Assembly (NCBI GenBank): GCA_003138515.1
Contig: PLGG01000015.1
Location: forward strand, 238,218-302,217
DNA length: 64,000 bases
From: Acidobacteriaceae bacterium
Lineage (GTDB): Bacteria > Acidobacteriota > Terriglobia > Terriglobales > Acidobacteriaceae
Direction of reading: 5' to 3'
Shown here piece by piece: positions 1-8,502 of this stretch (positions within the stretch are counted from its first letter, which is position 1; each line of letters opens with the position of its first letter). The notes below the pieces were generated by a model, which had not been told where the DNA came from, made no database searches, and saw only the letters and a program-made list of their open reading frames with translations. A program made the position numbers and the translations under genes.

Positions 1-918
1 CGGAATCTGGAGCGGCGTGTCAATTGCAGGAAAAGCGGGAGCCGGAACTTCCTGAGTCGGAATTTCGGAAGTTGCAGAATCGGGCGCGGCGTCGGCCGAA
101 GCGCGAAGTGCGGCAAGACTCTCGACCCGCGCAACCGGCTCCTGGAAGACGAGGCCAAACTCGCGCGCGGCCATGGGTGCGAGCGATTCGAGGCTGGGCA
201 GGTCCTTCCGGTCCGCGATTTCCCTTTCGAGGCTCGTGACGGGTCGGTCTGTGATGCCGCAGGGATTGATGAGTGCAAAGTCGCGCAGATCCGTGGTGAC
301 GTTGAAGGCGAATCCGTGCGAAGTCACGCCACGAGCGACGTGAATGCCGATGGCGGCAATTTTGCGGCCGGCCGACGGTGTTGGCGTTGCGCACGGTCCC
401 AAGGGCGGCAGCGTTTTGGATGAGATTAATGCTTCGCAGTTGAGTTCGCCGGACGAAGGCTGCGACTTGGCAAGCCCGCACCACACCCCGGTCAATCTGC
501 AGATGCGTCCGGCTTTCACACCAAACTCGCCGCAGAGCCGGATGAGCGCCTCTTCCATCAGGCGAACGAAATCGACCGGCCCGAGCCGATTGCCCCGCTC
601 CGGCGGGCAGGCGACGTTTGGATTGCGCAGGCTGCGCAGATCGAAGATCGGGTAGCCGATGAGCTGGCCGGGACCGTGATAGGTGGCGTCGCCGCCGCGG
701 TTGATCTCGTGCAGCGTGACGCCGCGCGCAGCCAAAAGTTCGTCCGACGCCAGAATGTTTGCGCGCTTGGCATTGCGGCCCAGCGTGAGCACGGGCGGAT
801 GCTCGAGCAGCATGAGCACGTTGCCGACCCGGCCCGCCGTGCGCAGCGCGACCAGTTCCTGCTGCAAGCGAAGCGCCTCGTCGTAGTCCACTCGCCCGAG
901 ATAAATGTACTGGATCAT
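1..918 (-). CDS. lipB: Octanoyltransferase LipB (partial, C-terminus outside window)
   Basis: LipB transfers the octanoyl group from acyl carrier protein to lipoyl domains, the first step of protein lipoylation in the cytoplasm. From ATG at 918 the frame stays open to base 1 (306 residues seen), so the end is missing. The family signature RGGDATYHGPGQL is at residues 74-86. The presumed catalytic lysine is Lys186 in GRKIAAIG and the presumed catalytic cysteine Cys220 in NPCGI. Between GVW (144-146) and Lys186 there are about 39 residues where E. coli LipB has about five, so the active-site lysine is preceded by an insert. From about residue 267 the chain becomes Ala/Pro-rich, beyond the usual end of the family. 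Identity is firm; the role of insert and tail is unknown. Confidence 0.92.
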   Translation of the reverse strand, partial: MIQYIYLGRVDYDEALRLQQELVALRTAGRVGNVLMLLEHPPVLTLGRNAKRANILASDELLAARGVTLHEINRGGDATYHGPGQLIGYPIFDLRSLRNPNVACPPERGNRLGPVDFVRLMEEALIRLCGEFGVKAGRICRLTGVWCGLAKSQPSSGELNCEALISSKTLPPLGPCATPTPSAGRKIAAIGIHVARGVTSHGFAFNVTTDLRDFALINPCGITDRPVTSLEREIADRKDLPSLESLAPMAAREFGLVFQEPVARVESLAALRASADAAPDSATSEIPTQEVPAPAFPAIDTPLQIP

Positions 919-975
919 CCCTTAATGAGATTGTAGCGATGCGATCACGACGAAAGCTAACCGCCGTATCCGGAG

Positions 976-1362
976 CTATTCCGCAACGCGCTGCTGCAAC
1001 AAGGGCAAAAACGCCGTGCGAACGCGATACGCCGCAAGGATCCAGAGGATGATGATGACGGCTGAGATGGGTAGCGCTTTGGACGCCATCAGAAGATTCA
1101 CGATGAAGATGTTGACGATGACGGGGCCGAGCACCGCGAGGGCCAGCGGCACAAAGCGGTTGATGAGCAGAAGCAATCCCGGAAGAACCTCGAAAACGCC
1201 GATGGCATACATGTAGCCCGTGGCAATCATCGCTCCGAGAAACTGCCCGGCCAGACCCGGGGGCATGGGCGCCTTGGGAAGGAAATTGAAGAGATGATTG
1301 GCGCCAGCGAAGACCATGAGTGCGCCAAGCAGCAGGCGGGCAATGAGGGAGACGATTTTCAT
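976..1362 (-). CDS. DoxX-like small membrane protein
   Basis: A 128-residue protein with about four hydrophobic segments (around residues 5-22, 45-65, 70-90 and 98-115), the size and layout of the DoxX/DoxD-like family of inner-membrane proteins, whose biochemical role is mostly undefined. ATG at 1362 is preceded by AGGAG (1369-1373, minus strand) at six bases, which decides this start over longer in-frame options. It lies between the serine hydrolase gene (1517-2884) and lipB, all on the minus strand. Assignment to DoxX-like is by hydropathy, length and the N-terminal LLLGALMVFAGANHL-type motif; the exact subfamily is not certain. Confidence 0.7.
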   Translation of the reverse strand: MKIVSLIARLLLGALMVFAGANHLFNFLPKAPMPPGLAGQFLGAMIATGYMYAIGVFEVLPGLLLLINRFVPLALAVLGPVIVNIFIVNLLMASKALPISAVIIILWILAAYRVRTAFLPLLQQRVAE

Positions 1363-1516
1363 GAGCTTCTCCTGAGTCTTGAAGTGAAGAAAGGAACGAA
1401 ACCGCAAGGACGGATCTCGGCCCGGCGCGGAAGAAGTCGTCGCCCCGCACAGAGAGTGGATGCTGCGGGCTGCCGGGCGATGCAATTGTTTTTCCTTGCT
1501 GCGAGGTGCGGCAACT

Positions 1517-2884
1517 CTACTTTGACGGATCAACCAGCGCCTGATTGACAAGCGCATGCACGCGGTAGAGCAGATCGTGATTGTAACGGCTGGTGCGGCG
1601 CTGGATCATGCCGACGAAGATGATGTCGTTCGTGGGGTCGGCCCAGAACCAGGTGCCCGCGGCGCCATCCCAGAAGAATGTGCCCTTGCCGTCGGAGAGA
1701 TCGGCCAGCGGCGGATCGTAGATGACCGCGCAGTTGTAGCCATAACCGAAACCGGGCCGCATGATGTGCTGGCCGATACCGAATTGGCCGGTGAGAAGCG
1801 CGGCAGGCAGGTGATTGGAGGTCATCAGCTTGACGGTAGCCGGCGCCAGAATACGTGTTTCGCCGCGCGTGCCGCCCAACTGGCCCCCCAACTCCCCATT
1901 GTCCAAGAGCATCTGCGCAAAGCGGTAATAATCTTCGGCAGTCGAAACGAGGCCGCCGCCGCCCGATGGATTGGTGGGCTGGGTAGCGTAGTCGTCTGGG
2001 ATGCCGTTCGTCGTAGACTCGGCGGCCAGCTCGCCATTGGCCTCGTGGTAGCCGGCAGCAAAGCGCGCACGCTTGTCTGCGGGGACGAAGAATCCCGCGT
2101 CGCTCATGCCAAGCGGCGCGAAGATGTGGTCGCGCATGAAGTCGGGAAGCGACTGGCCTGAAAGTTTCTCGACGATGTAGCCCTGGATGTCCATCGACGG
2201 GCTGTATACCCAGCGTGTGCCGGGCTGATAGAGCAGCGGAGCCTGCGCCAGAAGGTTGATCCGCTCCTGAAGGTTCTTCGCATCGTTCTGCTTCAAATCG
2301 TGGACGATCTTGTCGACGGGCGTATCGGCGTTGCCGTAGGTGAAACCGGCAGTGTGCGTCATCAGCTCGTGCATCGTCGGCGCGTGGTCCGGGTCGGCCA
2401 GGAGCATTTTTCCGTTGGCGTCGAAGCCGTTGAAGACCTTCAAGTGCGCGAACTCGGGAATGTACTTCGAGATTGGGTCCGACGGCAGCCACTTGCCCTC
2501 TTCATAAAGAATCATCATCGCGACGCCGGTCACGGGCTTGGTCATGGAGTAGTCGCGGAAGATGGTGTCCTTGGTCATCGGCGTGGCCGCAGCCATGTCG
2601 CGCATGCCGTAGGTACGGTAGTCCACGATCTTGCCGTGGCGCGCGAGCAATGTGATCGCGCCGGCCAGATGCTTCTGATCGATCTCCTCCTGGATGGCCG
2701 CGTGCAGGCGTTCCAGCCGTTCCGCGGAAAAGCCAACAGACTCCGGTTTGACGGGCGTCATGTCGATCGCGGCAGCTTGGACGGGAGCCGTCGCAGGCTG
2801 CTGGGCGCGCCCAGAAAATGAGCCGGCAACGAAAATGAGTGAGATAAGGGCGGAAGCGATGGGGAGTGATGCGGGCATCTTCAT
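1517..2884 (-). CDS. Secreted beta-lactamase-family serine hydrolase (class C / CubicO-like)
   Basis: A 455-residue protein with an N-terminal signal peptide (hydrophobic stretch at residues 8-24, likely cleaved near GRAQQ) followed by a beta-lactamase/transpeptidase-like domain. The nucleophile motif S-x-x-K is SMTK at Ser113-Lys116 and the second catalytic tyrosine is probably Tyr227 in WVYSPS. Proteins with this arrangement are usually esterases, amidases or D-aminopeptidases of the periplasm rather than true beta-lactamases; the substrate cannot be read from the sequence. Transcribed alone or with the downstream DoxX-like gene (155-base gap). The family is clear, the reaction is not. Confidence 0.88.
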   Translation of the reverse strand: MKMPASLPIASALISLIFVAGSFSGRAQQPATAPVQAAAIDMTPVKPESVGFSAERLERLHAAIQEEIDQKHLAGAITLLARHGKIVDYRTYGMRDMAAATPMTKDTIFRDYSMTKPVTGVAMMILYEEGKWLPSDPISKYIPEFAHLKVFNGFDANGKMLLADPDHAPTMHELMTHTAGFTYGNADTPVDKIVHDLKQNDAKNLQERINLLAQAPLLYQPGTRWVYSPSMDIQGYIVEKLSGQSLPDFMRDHIFAPLGMSDAGFFVPADKRARFAAGYHEANGELAAESTTNGIPDDYATQPTNPSGGGGLVSTAEDYYRFAQMLLDNGELGGQLGGTRGETRILAPATVKLMTSNHLPAALLTGQFGIGQHIMRPGFGYGYNCAVIYDPPLADLSDGKGTFFWDGAAGTWFWADPTNDIIFVGMIQRRTSRYNHDLLYRVHALVNQALVDPSK

Positions 2885-2988
2885 GGGAGTCCTTTTGGGC
2901 GATGGGTCTGTGAGGTGAATCGTCCGGCAATCTTTATAGCAGATGAGGCGAGAGCAGGGCGGCGAGGCGGAGGCGGTTTCGGGTTACC

Positions 2989-3288
2989 ATGAATTGTATG
3001 AAGCCGTCGGAGGCATTGCCGCAGTACCGCGAGACGATCCGCCAGCTTGTGCACCAAGCCGGAATGGCGAACCCGCGTGTCTTCGGGAGCGTACTGCGTG
3101 GCGAAGACGGGGAAGATAGCGATCTCGACATCCTCGTCGATCCAGCGCCACGCGCCAGCCTCCTTGCGATGGAACGGCTCCAGGCGCAACTCGTCAAGGT
3201 GACTGGGGTCAAGATCGACCTTCGGACGCCCGAGGAGATTCATCTTAAGTTCCGCGAGAAGGTTCTCTCTGAGGCCGCACGCCTGTGA
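2989..3288 (+). CDS. mntA: MntA-type nucleotidyltransferase antitoxin
   Basis: A 99-residue minimal nucleotidyltransferase with the polymerase-beta motif GS-x10-SDLDILVD (residues about 30-48), the two aspartates being the metal ligands. In characterised MntA/HepT systems this enzyme neutralises the HEPN RNase HepT by adding AMP residues to a tyrosine near its active site. A second in-frame ATG lies nine bases downstream of the chosen start. The stop overlaps the GTG start of the next gene (GTGA, 3285-3288), the tight translational coupling typical of this toxin-antitoxin pair. The locus is more A+T-rich than its neighbours, in keeping with horizontal acquisition. Confidence 0.88.
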   Translation: MNCMKPSEALPQYRETIRQLVHQAGMANPRVFGSVLRGEDGEDSDLDILVDPAPRASLLAMERLQAQLVKVTGVKIDLRTPEEIHLKFREKVLSEAARL

Positions 3289-3656
3289 GCAAGGAAGACC
3301 TGACAGCGAAGGATTTCATTGGCCACATCCTTGAGGCTGTCGAGCGCGTTCTCCACTACACGAAGAACATGAGTCGAGAACAATTCTTTGCCGACACTCT
3401 GACGCAGGATGCAGTGATCCGAAATATTGAGATCATCGGAGAAGCTACGAATAATCTTCTTGAGGCCGATCCAACCATAACCGCCAAGCATCCTTCAATT
3501 CCATTCGCGGAGATTTACGGCATGAGAAATCGCGTGGCTCATGGCTATTTTGCCGTCAGCTTGGCAATGGTTTGGGATTCCGTTCAAGAGGATATCCCAG
3601 AGCTACGCCAGAAGATTTCATCGGTGCTCGAAGAACTTCGGGAAGGTGATCGGTAG
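3285..3656 (+). CDS. hepT: HepT-type HEPN ribonuclease toxin
   Basis: A 123-residue HEPN-domain protein. The catalytic R-x4-H motif is RNRVAHGY near residues 83-90, including the tyrosine that MntA-type partners modify in studied systems. HepT toxins are RNases that block growth when free of their antitoxin. It starts with GTG at 3285 inside the stop of mntA, so the two are co-translated. A broken DUF2971 gene starts three bases after its stop, suggesting that all three arrived as one defence or toxin-antitoxin cassette. Toxin role is inferred from family and context. Confidence 0.88.
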   Translation: MSKEDLTAKDFIGHILEAVERVLHYTKNMSREQFFADTLTQDAVIRNIEIIGEATNNLLEADPTITAKHPSIPFAEIYGMRNRVAHGYFAVSLAMVWDSVQEDIPELRQKISSVLEELREGDR

Positions 3657-3658
3657 GC

Positions 3659-4568
3659 ATGGAAGAGCAAGAACGCCAGGAAAATGCGGATCAGGCCGAG
3701 CCTGAGTTGCTCTATCACTACACCGACCAGAAGGGTCTACTGGGAATCACCGAAAACAAGTGCCTTTGGGCGACCCATTCGCTATTTCTGAATGACTTAA
3801 GCGAGTATCGGATTGCTTTTGATGCATTACAGAAGAAGATCAAAACCGAGAGGAACGATAACTGAGCATACTTGCAAAGTCGGTTCCTACAAGCTCGTCA
3901 AATGAAGGGCATTTTCGTCTCCTCGTTCTCAGACGAGCAGAAAAGTGATTCACTTTCGATGTGGCGAGGCTACGCTCCTATGGGAGGGTATTCAATAGGC
4001 TTTGATCCATTGGTGCTCAAGGACATTGCAAACACGCTTTTCGCTTCCGGGGAGAGAGGTCGGGTGGAACTGGGCAAGTGCTCCTACATCGATCCAGAGG
4101 ATTCGGGCCTTGCAGAGAGCTTTGAAAGGAGGGTCGAGACAGCTTGGAAAGAAAGCCGTGAAAGGATTGTCGAGTCTGCTTCGAATGATCTTCTCAAAAG
4201 TGCTTACAAGAGTTTACCGGTTGACATCATGGAATATGTCAAACTTGCAGCTCTCGCAAAACATAAGGCTTTCGAAGAGGAAAAGGAGTGGCGAATCGTT
4301 ATCTTCGACGATGGGGGGGTCGAAATCAAGACGGACGAGATTTCGGCAAAGCAAGTCCATGATAGTTCCTTATTTAGAGGTTTCATGGAAAGATAAGGAC
4401 CTCCCGGACCCTATCCGGCGGGTTTTTGTGGGCCCAACTCCAAACATGGATGAGGCCGCGAAAGCAGTCGAGATGCTATTGGAAAGAAACGGAATTCCCA
4501 TCAAGAGTAAAGAATGCCCTGATGGCGTCGAAGTCGTCCCCTCCAAAATCCCGTATCGCAACTGGTAG
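3659..4568 (+). pseudogene. DUF2971-family gene broken by a stop codon and a frameshift
   Basis: The three parts together read as one DUF2971 protein of about 302 residues. Part 1 (from ATG 3659) carries LYHYTDQKGL and LFLNDLSEY; it ends at TGA 3863-3865. The same frame continues to 4396 with FSDEQKSDSLSMWRGYA and EEKEWRIVIFDD. The conserved C-terminal part (VPYLEVSW, VFVGPTPN, SKIPYR) lies in a different frame and ends at 4568. The switch maps to a run of seven G (4312-4318): with six G the last two parts join. So there are two lesions, one nonsense codon and one homopolymer frameshift; the second could be a sequencing error. DUF2971 proteins are often found in defence islands but have no settled function. 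A weaker reading is separate short genes. Confidence 0.75.
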
Positions 4569-4582
4569 ACCCCGTTTCGCGC

Positions 4583-4588
4583 TACACT
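4583..4588 (+). promoter_or_regulatory. Likely -10 element of rnpB
   Basis: TACACT sits seven bases before the predicted 5' end of RNase P RNA, where a sigma-70-type -10 box is expected. No clear -35 box is visible in the G+C-rich bases upstream, so this is position-based inference. Confidence 0.4.
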
Positions 4589-4593
4589 AAAGC

Positions 4594-5086
4594 CTGGCAG
4601 GAGGACCGGGCGGTCGCTGCCGGAAGTCCTTGCGCAAGCAGGGGTTGCCGGGAGAGGAAAGTCCGAACTCCAGAGGGCAGTGTGCCGGATAACGTCCGGG
4701 ACGCGGGCTTCAAATCCCGTGGACGGCTAGTGCCACAGAAAACATACCGCCTCGGCTACCCCTCTTTTGGAGGGCTTCCGGAAGGGCCCAGCAGGTTCGC
4801 CTGCGCGGCCAGTCCCGCCGGGGTAAGGGTGAAAAGGTGCGGTAAGAGCGCACCGCTCCGGCAGCAATGCCGAAGGCAGGGTAAACCCCACACGGAGCAA
4901 GACCAAATAGGGAGGGAAACCGGGGCCGAGAGCCTGGCGCCGGTTGCGCATCGGCCCGATGCGGCAAGGCGGCTCTGTAGATCGCCGAAACCTCCGGGTA
5001 GGTCGCTGATGAGTGTCCGCGGCAACGCGGCGCCTAGAGGAATGACCGCATAAACAGAATTCGGCTTACGAGTCCTTTTGCCGAAA
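4594..5086 (+). ncRNA. rnpB: RNase P RNA (bacterial type A)
   Basis: The catalytic RNA of ribonuclease P, which trims the 5' leaders of pre-tRNAs. It shows the universal core blocks in order: GAGGAAAGTCCGAACTCC near 4653, the CACAGAAA-type block near 4733, GGTAAGGGTGAAAAGGTGCGG near 4824, GTAAGAGCGCACCG, AAACCCCAC with GGAGCAAGACCAAATAG near 4880-4911, and the 3' GAATTCGGCTTACG near 5057. An 11-pair P1 helix joins 4596-4606 with 5072-5082 (including G-U pairs), which sets both ends. At about 490 bases it is longer than the 380-400 usual for the type, the extra length lying in peripheral helices around 4740-4830. It directly follows the broken DUF2971 gene and precedes dut. Confidence 0.93.
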
Positions 5087-5090
5087 ACGA

Positions 5091-5123
5091 CAGCCCCGAC
5101 CGGAGGAAAACCGGCCGGGGCTG
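5091..5123 (+). terminator. Hairpin after rnpB, probable terminator
   Basis: A 13-base stem with one mismatch (5091-5103 with 5111-5123) and a short A-rich loop, just after the P1 helix of rnpB. The T run that follows is weak (CATTTT), so termination is likely but not certain. Confidence 0.5.
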
Positions 5124-5320
5124 GCCATTTTGGGGCAGCGGAGTTGGCGGAGTCAGATGGACTTGCACACTACTCCGGCAATTCAGGCAAACTCGCCTGG
5201 TTCTCCGGCCCAGCCAGGCTGCCGCTTCGAAGTAAAGAGCGTGCAGCTGCAGATCAGACACGAGCTCCGCTAGCACCGCCAGTACCGCTAACTGCGCTGT
5301 CTTCCGTTACCATCAGACTC

Positions 5321-5755
5321 ATGCTGCGCGTAAAGCGTTTGGAAGCGGGTGCGCGGGCGCCAGTGGTGGCGCATCCGGGCGAGGATCTGGGCTATGACCT
5401 GTTCGCGCTGGAGGGCATCGTGCTCGCGCCCCGAGCCACGGCAAAGGTGCGGACGGGAATTGCCGTGGAGGCGCGCGACCCCCAGACGGGCGCTCCGCTG
5501 GGGCTGCTGGTGCGTGACCGCTCATCCATGGCGGCGCGCGGCATCGCTACGACGGGCGGCGTGATCGACTCGGGCTATCGTGGCGAAATCCTGGTGGTGA
5601 TGACCAACCTGGGCGATGTGGCCGTCGAATTACGGGCGAGCGAGAAGATCGCGCAGATGATTCCGGTTCCCGTTCTCACGGGTCTCGTCCAAGAGGTAGA
5701 AAGCCTGGAAGGCTCTGTGCGGGCGGAGAAGGGGTTCGGCAGCTCGGGAAAGTGA
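5321..5755 (+). CDS. dut: dUTP diphosphatase
   Basis: Hydrolyses dUTP to dUMP and pyrophosphate, keeping uracil out of DNA. The 144-residue chain has all five trimeric dUTPase motifs in order: GYDLFA, DRSSMAARG, GVIDSGYRGE, ASEKIAQM and the C-terminal GFGSSGK. The start ATG at 5321 gives the normal family length; a longer in-frame reading from 5078 would run through the rnpB 3' end and has no family similarity. It stands between rnpB and the permease cluster on the same strand. Confidence 0.95.
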   Translation: MLRVKRLEAGARAPVVAHPGEDLGYDLFALEGIVLAPRATAKVRTGIAVEARDPQTGAPLGLLVRDRSSMAARGIATTGGVIDSGYRGEILVVMTNLGDVAVELRASEKIAQMIPVPVLTGLVQEVESLEGSVRAEKGFGSSGK

Positions 5756-5835
5756 GCAGGGGTCAGAGGCTCCGCAAAACGGTAGCGGCCGGAACCGGGC
5801 ATCGGGCGGGTGCGTATCATAAGCAATAAGAAATC

Positions 5836-7062
5836 ATGCCACTTCGAGAGGGCTTCAAACTCGCGTTGCAATCGCTGTGGGGCAACAAGCTGCGCACCAT
5901 CCTGACGCTGATCGGCGTGGTGATGGGCGTGGCCTCGGTGATCATGGTGATCACGCTGGTGAACGGCGCCAACCGCTACGTCGCCACCAAGCTCTCCGGC
6001 TACGGCGCCGACGTTTTCCAGGTATCGCGGCAAGCGAGCGTGATCTTCAGCGCCCAGGATTATTTCCGCTTCCAGAGGCGCAAGATCGTGCGCACCGAGG
6101 ACTACGCGGTGGTGCGGGATAGCTGCACCGATTGCAGCGACGTGGGCGCGGCGTTGAGCAAGACTACGAACGTTTTCTACAACGGCCACTCCAGCGACAA
6201 CACCGATGTTCGCGGGTACACATGGACGATGCTCACGCTGAACAACATCAATATCGCGATCGGGCGCGGGTTCACGCCGTCCGACGAGGAGCATGGCGCT
6301 CACGATGCAATCGTGGGATACGACATTGTGGACAACATTCTTGGCACAGGCGATCCCATTGGCAAGGAGATTCGCGTGGACGGGATTCCCTACACGATTG
6401 TGGGCGTGGGCGAGCGCCAGGGCAACACGCTCGGTCAGTCGCAGGATAACTGGGTGGCCGTGCCCATCAGCACCTATCAGCAGACCTACGGCTACAACGA
6501 TTCGGTGAATATTTTTGCGCGGGTGGCGGGCGGCGCGGACGCGATGGAGCGGGCCGAGGACCAGGTGCGCGTGCTGATGCGGACGCGGCGCCACGATGCG
6601 CCGGGATCGCCCGACGACTTTGAGATCAACACCAACGACACTTTCCTCGACATCTGGAGGCAGATCAGCTCGCTCTTCGCCAGCGTGGCGCTGGGGCTGG
6701 CGTCGATCTCGCTCGTGGTCGGCGGCGTGGTGATCATGAACATCATGCTGGTGAGCGTAACCGAGCGGACGCGCGAGATCGGCGTGCGCAAGGCGCTGGG
6801 CGCCAGGCAGCGCGATGTGCTGATGCAGTTCCTTATCGAGAGCGGGACCATGGCAGTGACTGGAGGAGCCATCGGCGTGCTATGCGGGATTTTGGTGGGC
6901 AAACTCATCACGATTGTCATTGGGTTCCCGACCAGCGCGCCATTGTGGGCGGTTTTGCTGGGCCTGTTTCTGGCCGGCTCGGTGGGCATTTTCTTCGGCG
7001 TTTATCCCGCTAGCAAGGCAGCCAAGCTCGATCCGGTGGTTGCGCTGCGCTCGGAATTGTGA
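5836..7062 (+). CDS. MacB-type ABC transporter permease, copy A1
   Basis: A 408-residue inner-membrane protein with the MacB/FtsX layout: one N-terminal membrane segment (about 17-42), a periplasmic MacB-PCD domain (about 45-270) and three C-terminal segments (about 280-400) containing the family motif VSVTERTREIGVRKALGA. Such permeases work with a separate or fused ATPase in efflux or mechanotransmission; no ATPase gene lies nearby. The periplasmic domain has a C-x2-C pair (CTDC) that is also present in copy A2 (CKSC) but absent from the B-type partners. It is followed after nine bases by B1; the A1-B1 unit was duplicated as A2-B2. Its upstream segment with GTATCATAA (5814-5822) also recurs before A2. 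Confidence 0.88.
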   Translation: MPLREGFKLALQSLWGNKLRTILTLIGVVMGVASVIMVITLVNGANRYVATKLSGYGADVFQVSRQASVIFSAQDYFRFQRRKIVRTEDYAVVRDSCTDCSDVGAALSKTTNVFYNGHSSDNTDVRGYTWTMLTLNNINIAIGRGFTPSDEEHGAHDAIVGYDIVDNILGTGDPIGKEIRVDGIPYTIVGVGERQGNTLGQSQDNWVAVPISTYQQTYGYNDSVNIFARVAGGADAMERAEDQVRVLMRTRRHDAPGSPDDFEINTNDTFLDIWRQISSLFASVALGLASISLVVGGVVIMNIMLVSVTERTREIGVRKALGARQRDVLMQFLIESGTMAVTGGAIGVLCGILVGKLITIVIGFPTSAPLWAVLLGLFLAGSVGIFFGVYPASKAAKLDPVVALRSEL

Positions 7063-7071
7063 GACTGAACG

Positions 7072-8328
7072 ATGGCAAGCACAGGCCAAACCCGTGAATC
7101 CGTAAAGATGGCGCTGGACACTTTGCGAACCAACAAGCTGCGCTCGGGGCTGACGATCCTTGGCATCGTGATCGGGGTCTCCACCGTCATCGCGATTTCT
7201 TCAGTAGTCAATGGCATCGATAATCGTGTCTCGAGTTTTATCAACTCGCTGGGGTCCAACGTCTACTGGATCGGGCGCTTGCCGATTATTAATGTGCGGC
7301 CGACGGCTGAGATGCTGGCACGCAGGATGCTGACCGTCGATGACGCCAGGGCGTTGCGCACACTGCCTCATGTGATCACCACGGACGCCGAGGACGCTTC
7401 CATCAAGAGCTTCCAGGTAGGCGACGTCAGCGCACGATACGAAGGCAAAAAAGTCGCCGGCTCGATCCTGGCAGGCGATTTTCCCGAAGTAATGGATGTG
7501 ACCGAACTGGTGATGCAGCAAGGCCGCATGTTCACCGACGCCGAAGATACACGCGCCGCGCATGTCGTGGTGCTCGGCCACGACACCTGGCAGGAACTCT
7601 TCGGCGACGAGCCGGCAGTGGGCAAAGAGATCGCCATCGAGTCGGGGCTGTACACCGTGATTGGTGTGTTGGATAAGCGCAAGCAGCCCTTCGGCAGTGG
7701 CAAGAATCCGCGCGACAACATCATCCTGTTCCCGTTCGGAACCTTCCACAACCTGCACCCGGAGATCACGGATCTGACGATCATCGTGAAGTACGACAGC
7801 CCTCAGAACAAAGCTCTTGTCCAGGAGGAGATTCGGGAGCTGTTAAGAATCCGCCGCAAAGTGCGCGTGGACAAGGTGGACGACTTTGAGATTTTCGGTC
7901 CTGACTCTCTCACCAAGCTGTGGGGTCAGCTGACCGATGGGCTGGTCATCTTCATGATCGCCGTCTCCAGCGTGGGACTCATGGTAGGTGGCGTGGGCGT
8001 GATGAACATCATGCTGGTGAGCGTGACCGAGCGGACCCGCGAGATCGGAGTGCGCAAGGCGATCGGCGCGACCAAGCGAACCATCCTTACGCAGTTCACG
8101 GTGGAAGCAGTGACATTGTGCTCGGTTGGCGGCGCCATGGGCATTTTGCTTGGCGCGATCATCACATGGATCGTGTACCTCCTGCCCATCGGCTTGCCGG
8201 CGACGGTTTCGACAATGTGGGTGCTGATCGGCTTCGGCGCCTCGTGCTTAATTGGATTGGTCTTCGGCATCTACCCCGCCTGGAAGGCGGCGAATCTGGA
8301 TCCAATCGAAGCGCTGAGATACGAGTGA
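7072..8328 (+). CDS. MacB-type ABC transporter permease, copy B1
   Basis: A 418-residue MacB-like permease with the same one-plus-three membrane layout as A1 and the motif VSVTERTREIGVRKAIGA near residue 320. It is the nearest relative of B2 (9823-11082): both begin with a similar GQ-S-E(R)-S-VK-ALDTLR-NKLRSGLTILGI stretch and end in YPAWKAA-LDPIEALRYE. Nine bases separate it from A1, so A1 and B1 are probably co-translated and may form a heterodimer. A fragment of hpnI (8370-8447) follows. The ATPase partner and substrate are unknown. Confidence 0.87.
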   Translation: MASTGQTRESVKMALDTLRTNKLRSGLTILGIVIGVSTVIAISSVVNGIDNRVSSFINSLGSNVYWIGRLPIINVRPTAEMLARRMLTVDDARALRTLPHVITTDAEDASIKSFQVGDVSARYEGKKVAGSILAGDFPEVMDVTELVMQQGRMFTDAEDTRAAHVVVLGHDTWQELFGDEPAVGKEIAIESGLYTVIGVLDKRKQPFGSGKNPRDNIILFPFGTFHNLHPEITDLTIIVKYDSPQNKALVQEEIRELLRIRRKVRVDKVDDFEIFGPDSLTKLWGQLTDGLVIFMIAVSSVGLMVGGVGVMNIMLVSVTERTREIGVRKAIGATKRTILTQFTVEAVTLCSVGGAMGILLGAIITWIVYLLPIGLPATVSTMWVLIGFGASCLIGLVFGIYPAWKAANLDPIEALRYE

Positions 8329-8369
8329 AGATGGTTTTGGGCGCCAGGTTCATCCCAGTGCGGCCAAAC

Positions 8370-8447
8370 CCGACCCCTGCAAACTGCTTTCGTGATGCCG
8401 CACGCACTGGCGCGGGCGATGGAGATCGCGACGACGGCGCTGGCCGC
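8370..8447 (+). pseudogene. 5' fragment of hpnI left at the permease duplication junction
   Basis: These 78 bases match the upstream bases and first codons of the intact hpnI gene (14224-14301) at roughly nine positions in ten, including the GTG-ATG start context. The translated piece MPHALARAMEIATTALA matches the HpnI start MPHALAQAVEIVTTALA. At 8448 the match stops and the sequence switches to the segment that precedes copy A1. The fragment therefore marks the junction of a tandem duplication whose unit was A-B-start of hpnI. Confidence 0.85.
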
Positions 8448-8502
8448 TGAATCACCGCGCCGGAACCCCGAATCGGGCGTTTGCGTATCATAAAAGCAGA
8501 TC

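Noticed and set aside
20..1450. A 476-codon open frame on the minus strand over lipB and the DoxX-like gene
   Set aside because: It crosses two genes with clear family motifs in other frames, and its translation is Arg/His/Ser-rich without any motif; a shadow caused by high G+C.
5078..5320. Longer N-terminus of the dUTPase
   Set aside because: These codons overlap the rnpB 3' end and its hairpin and have no similarity to dUTPase.
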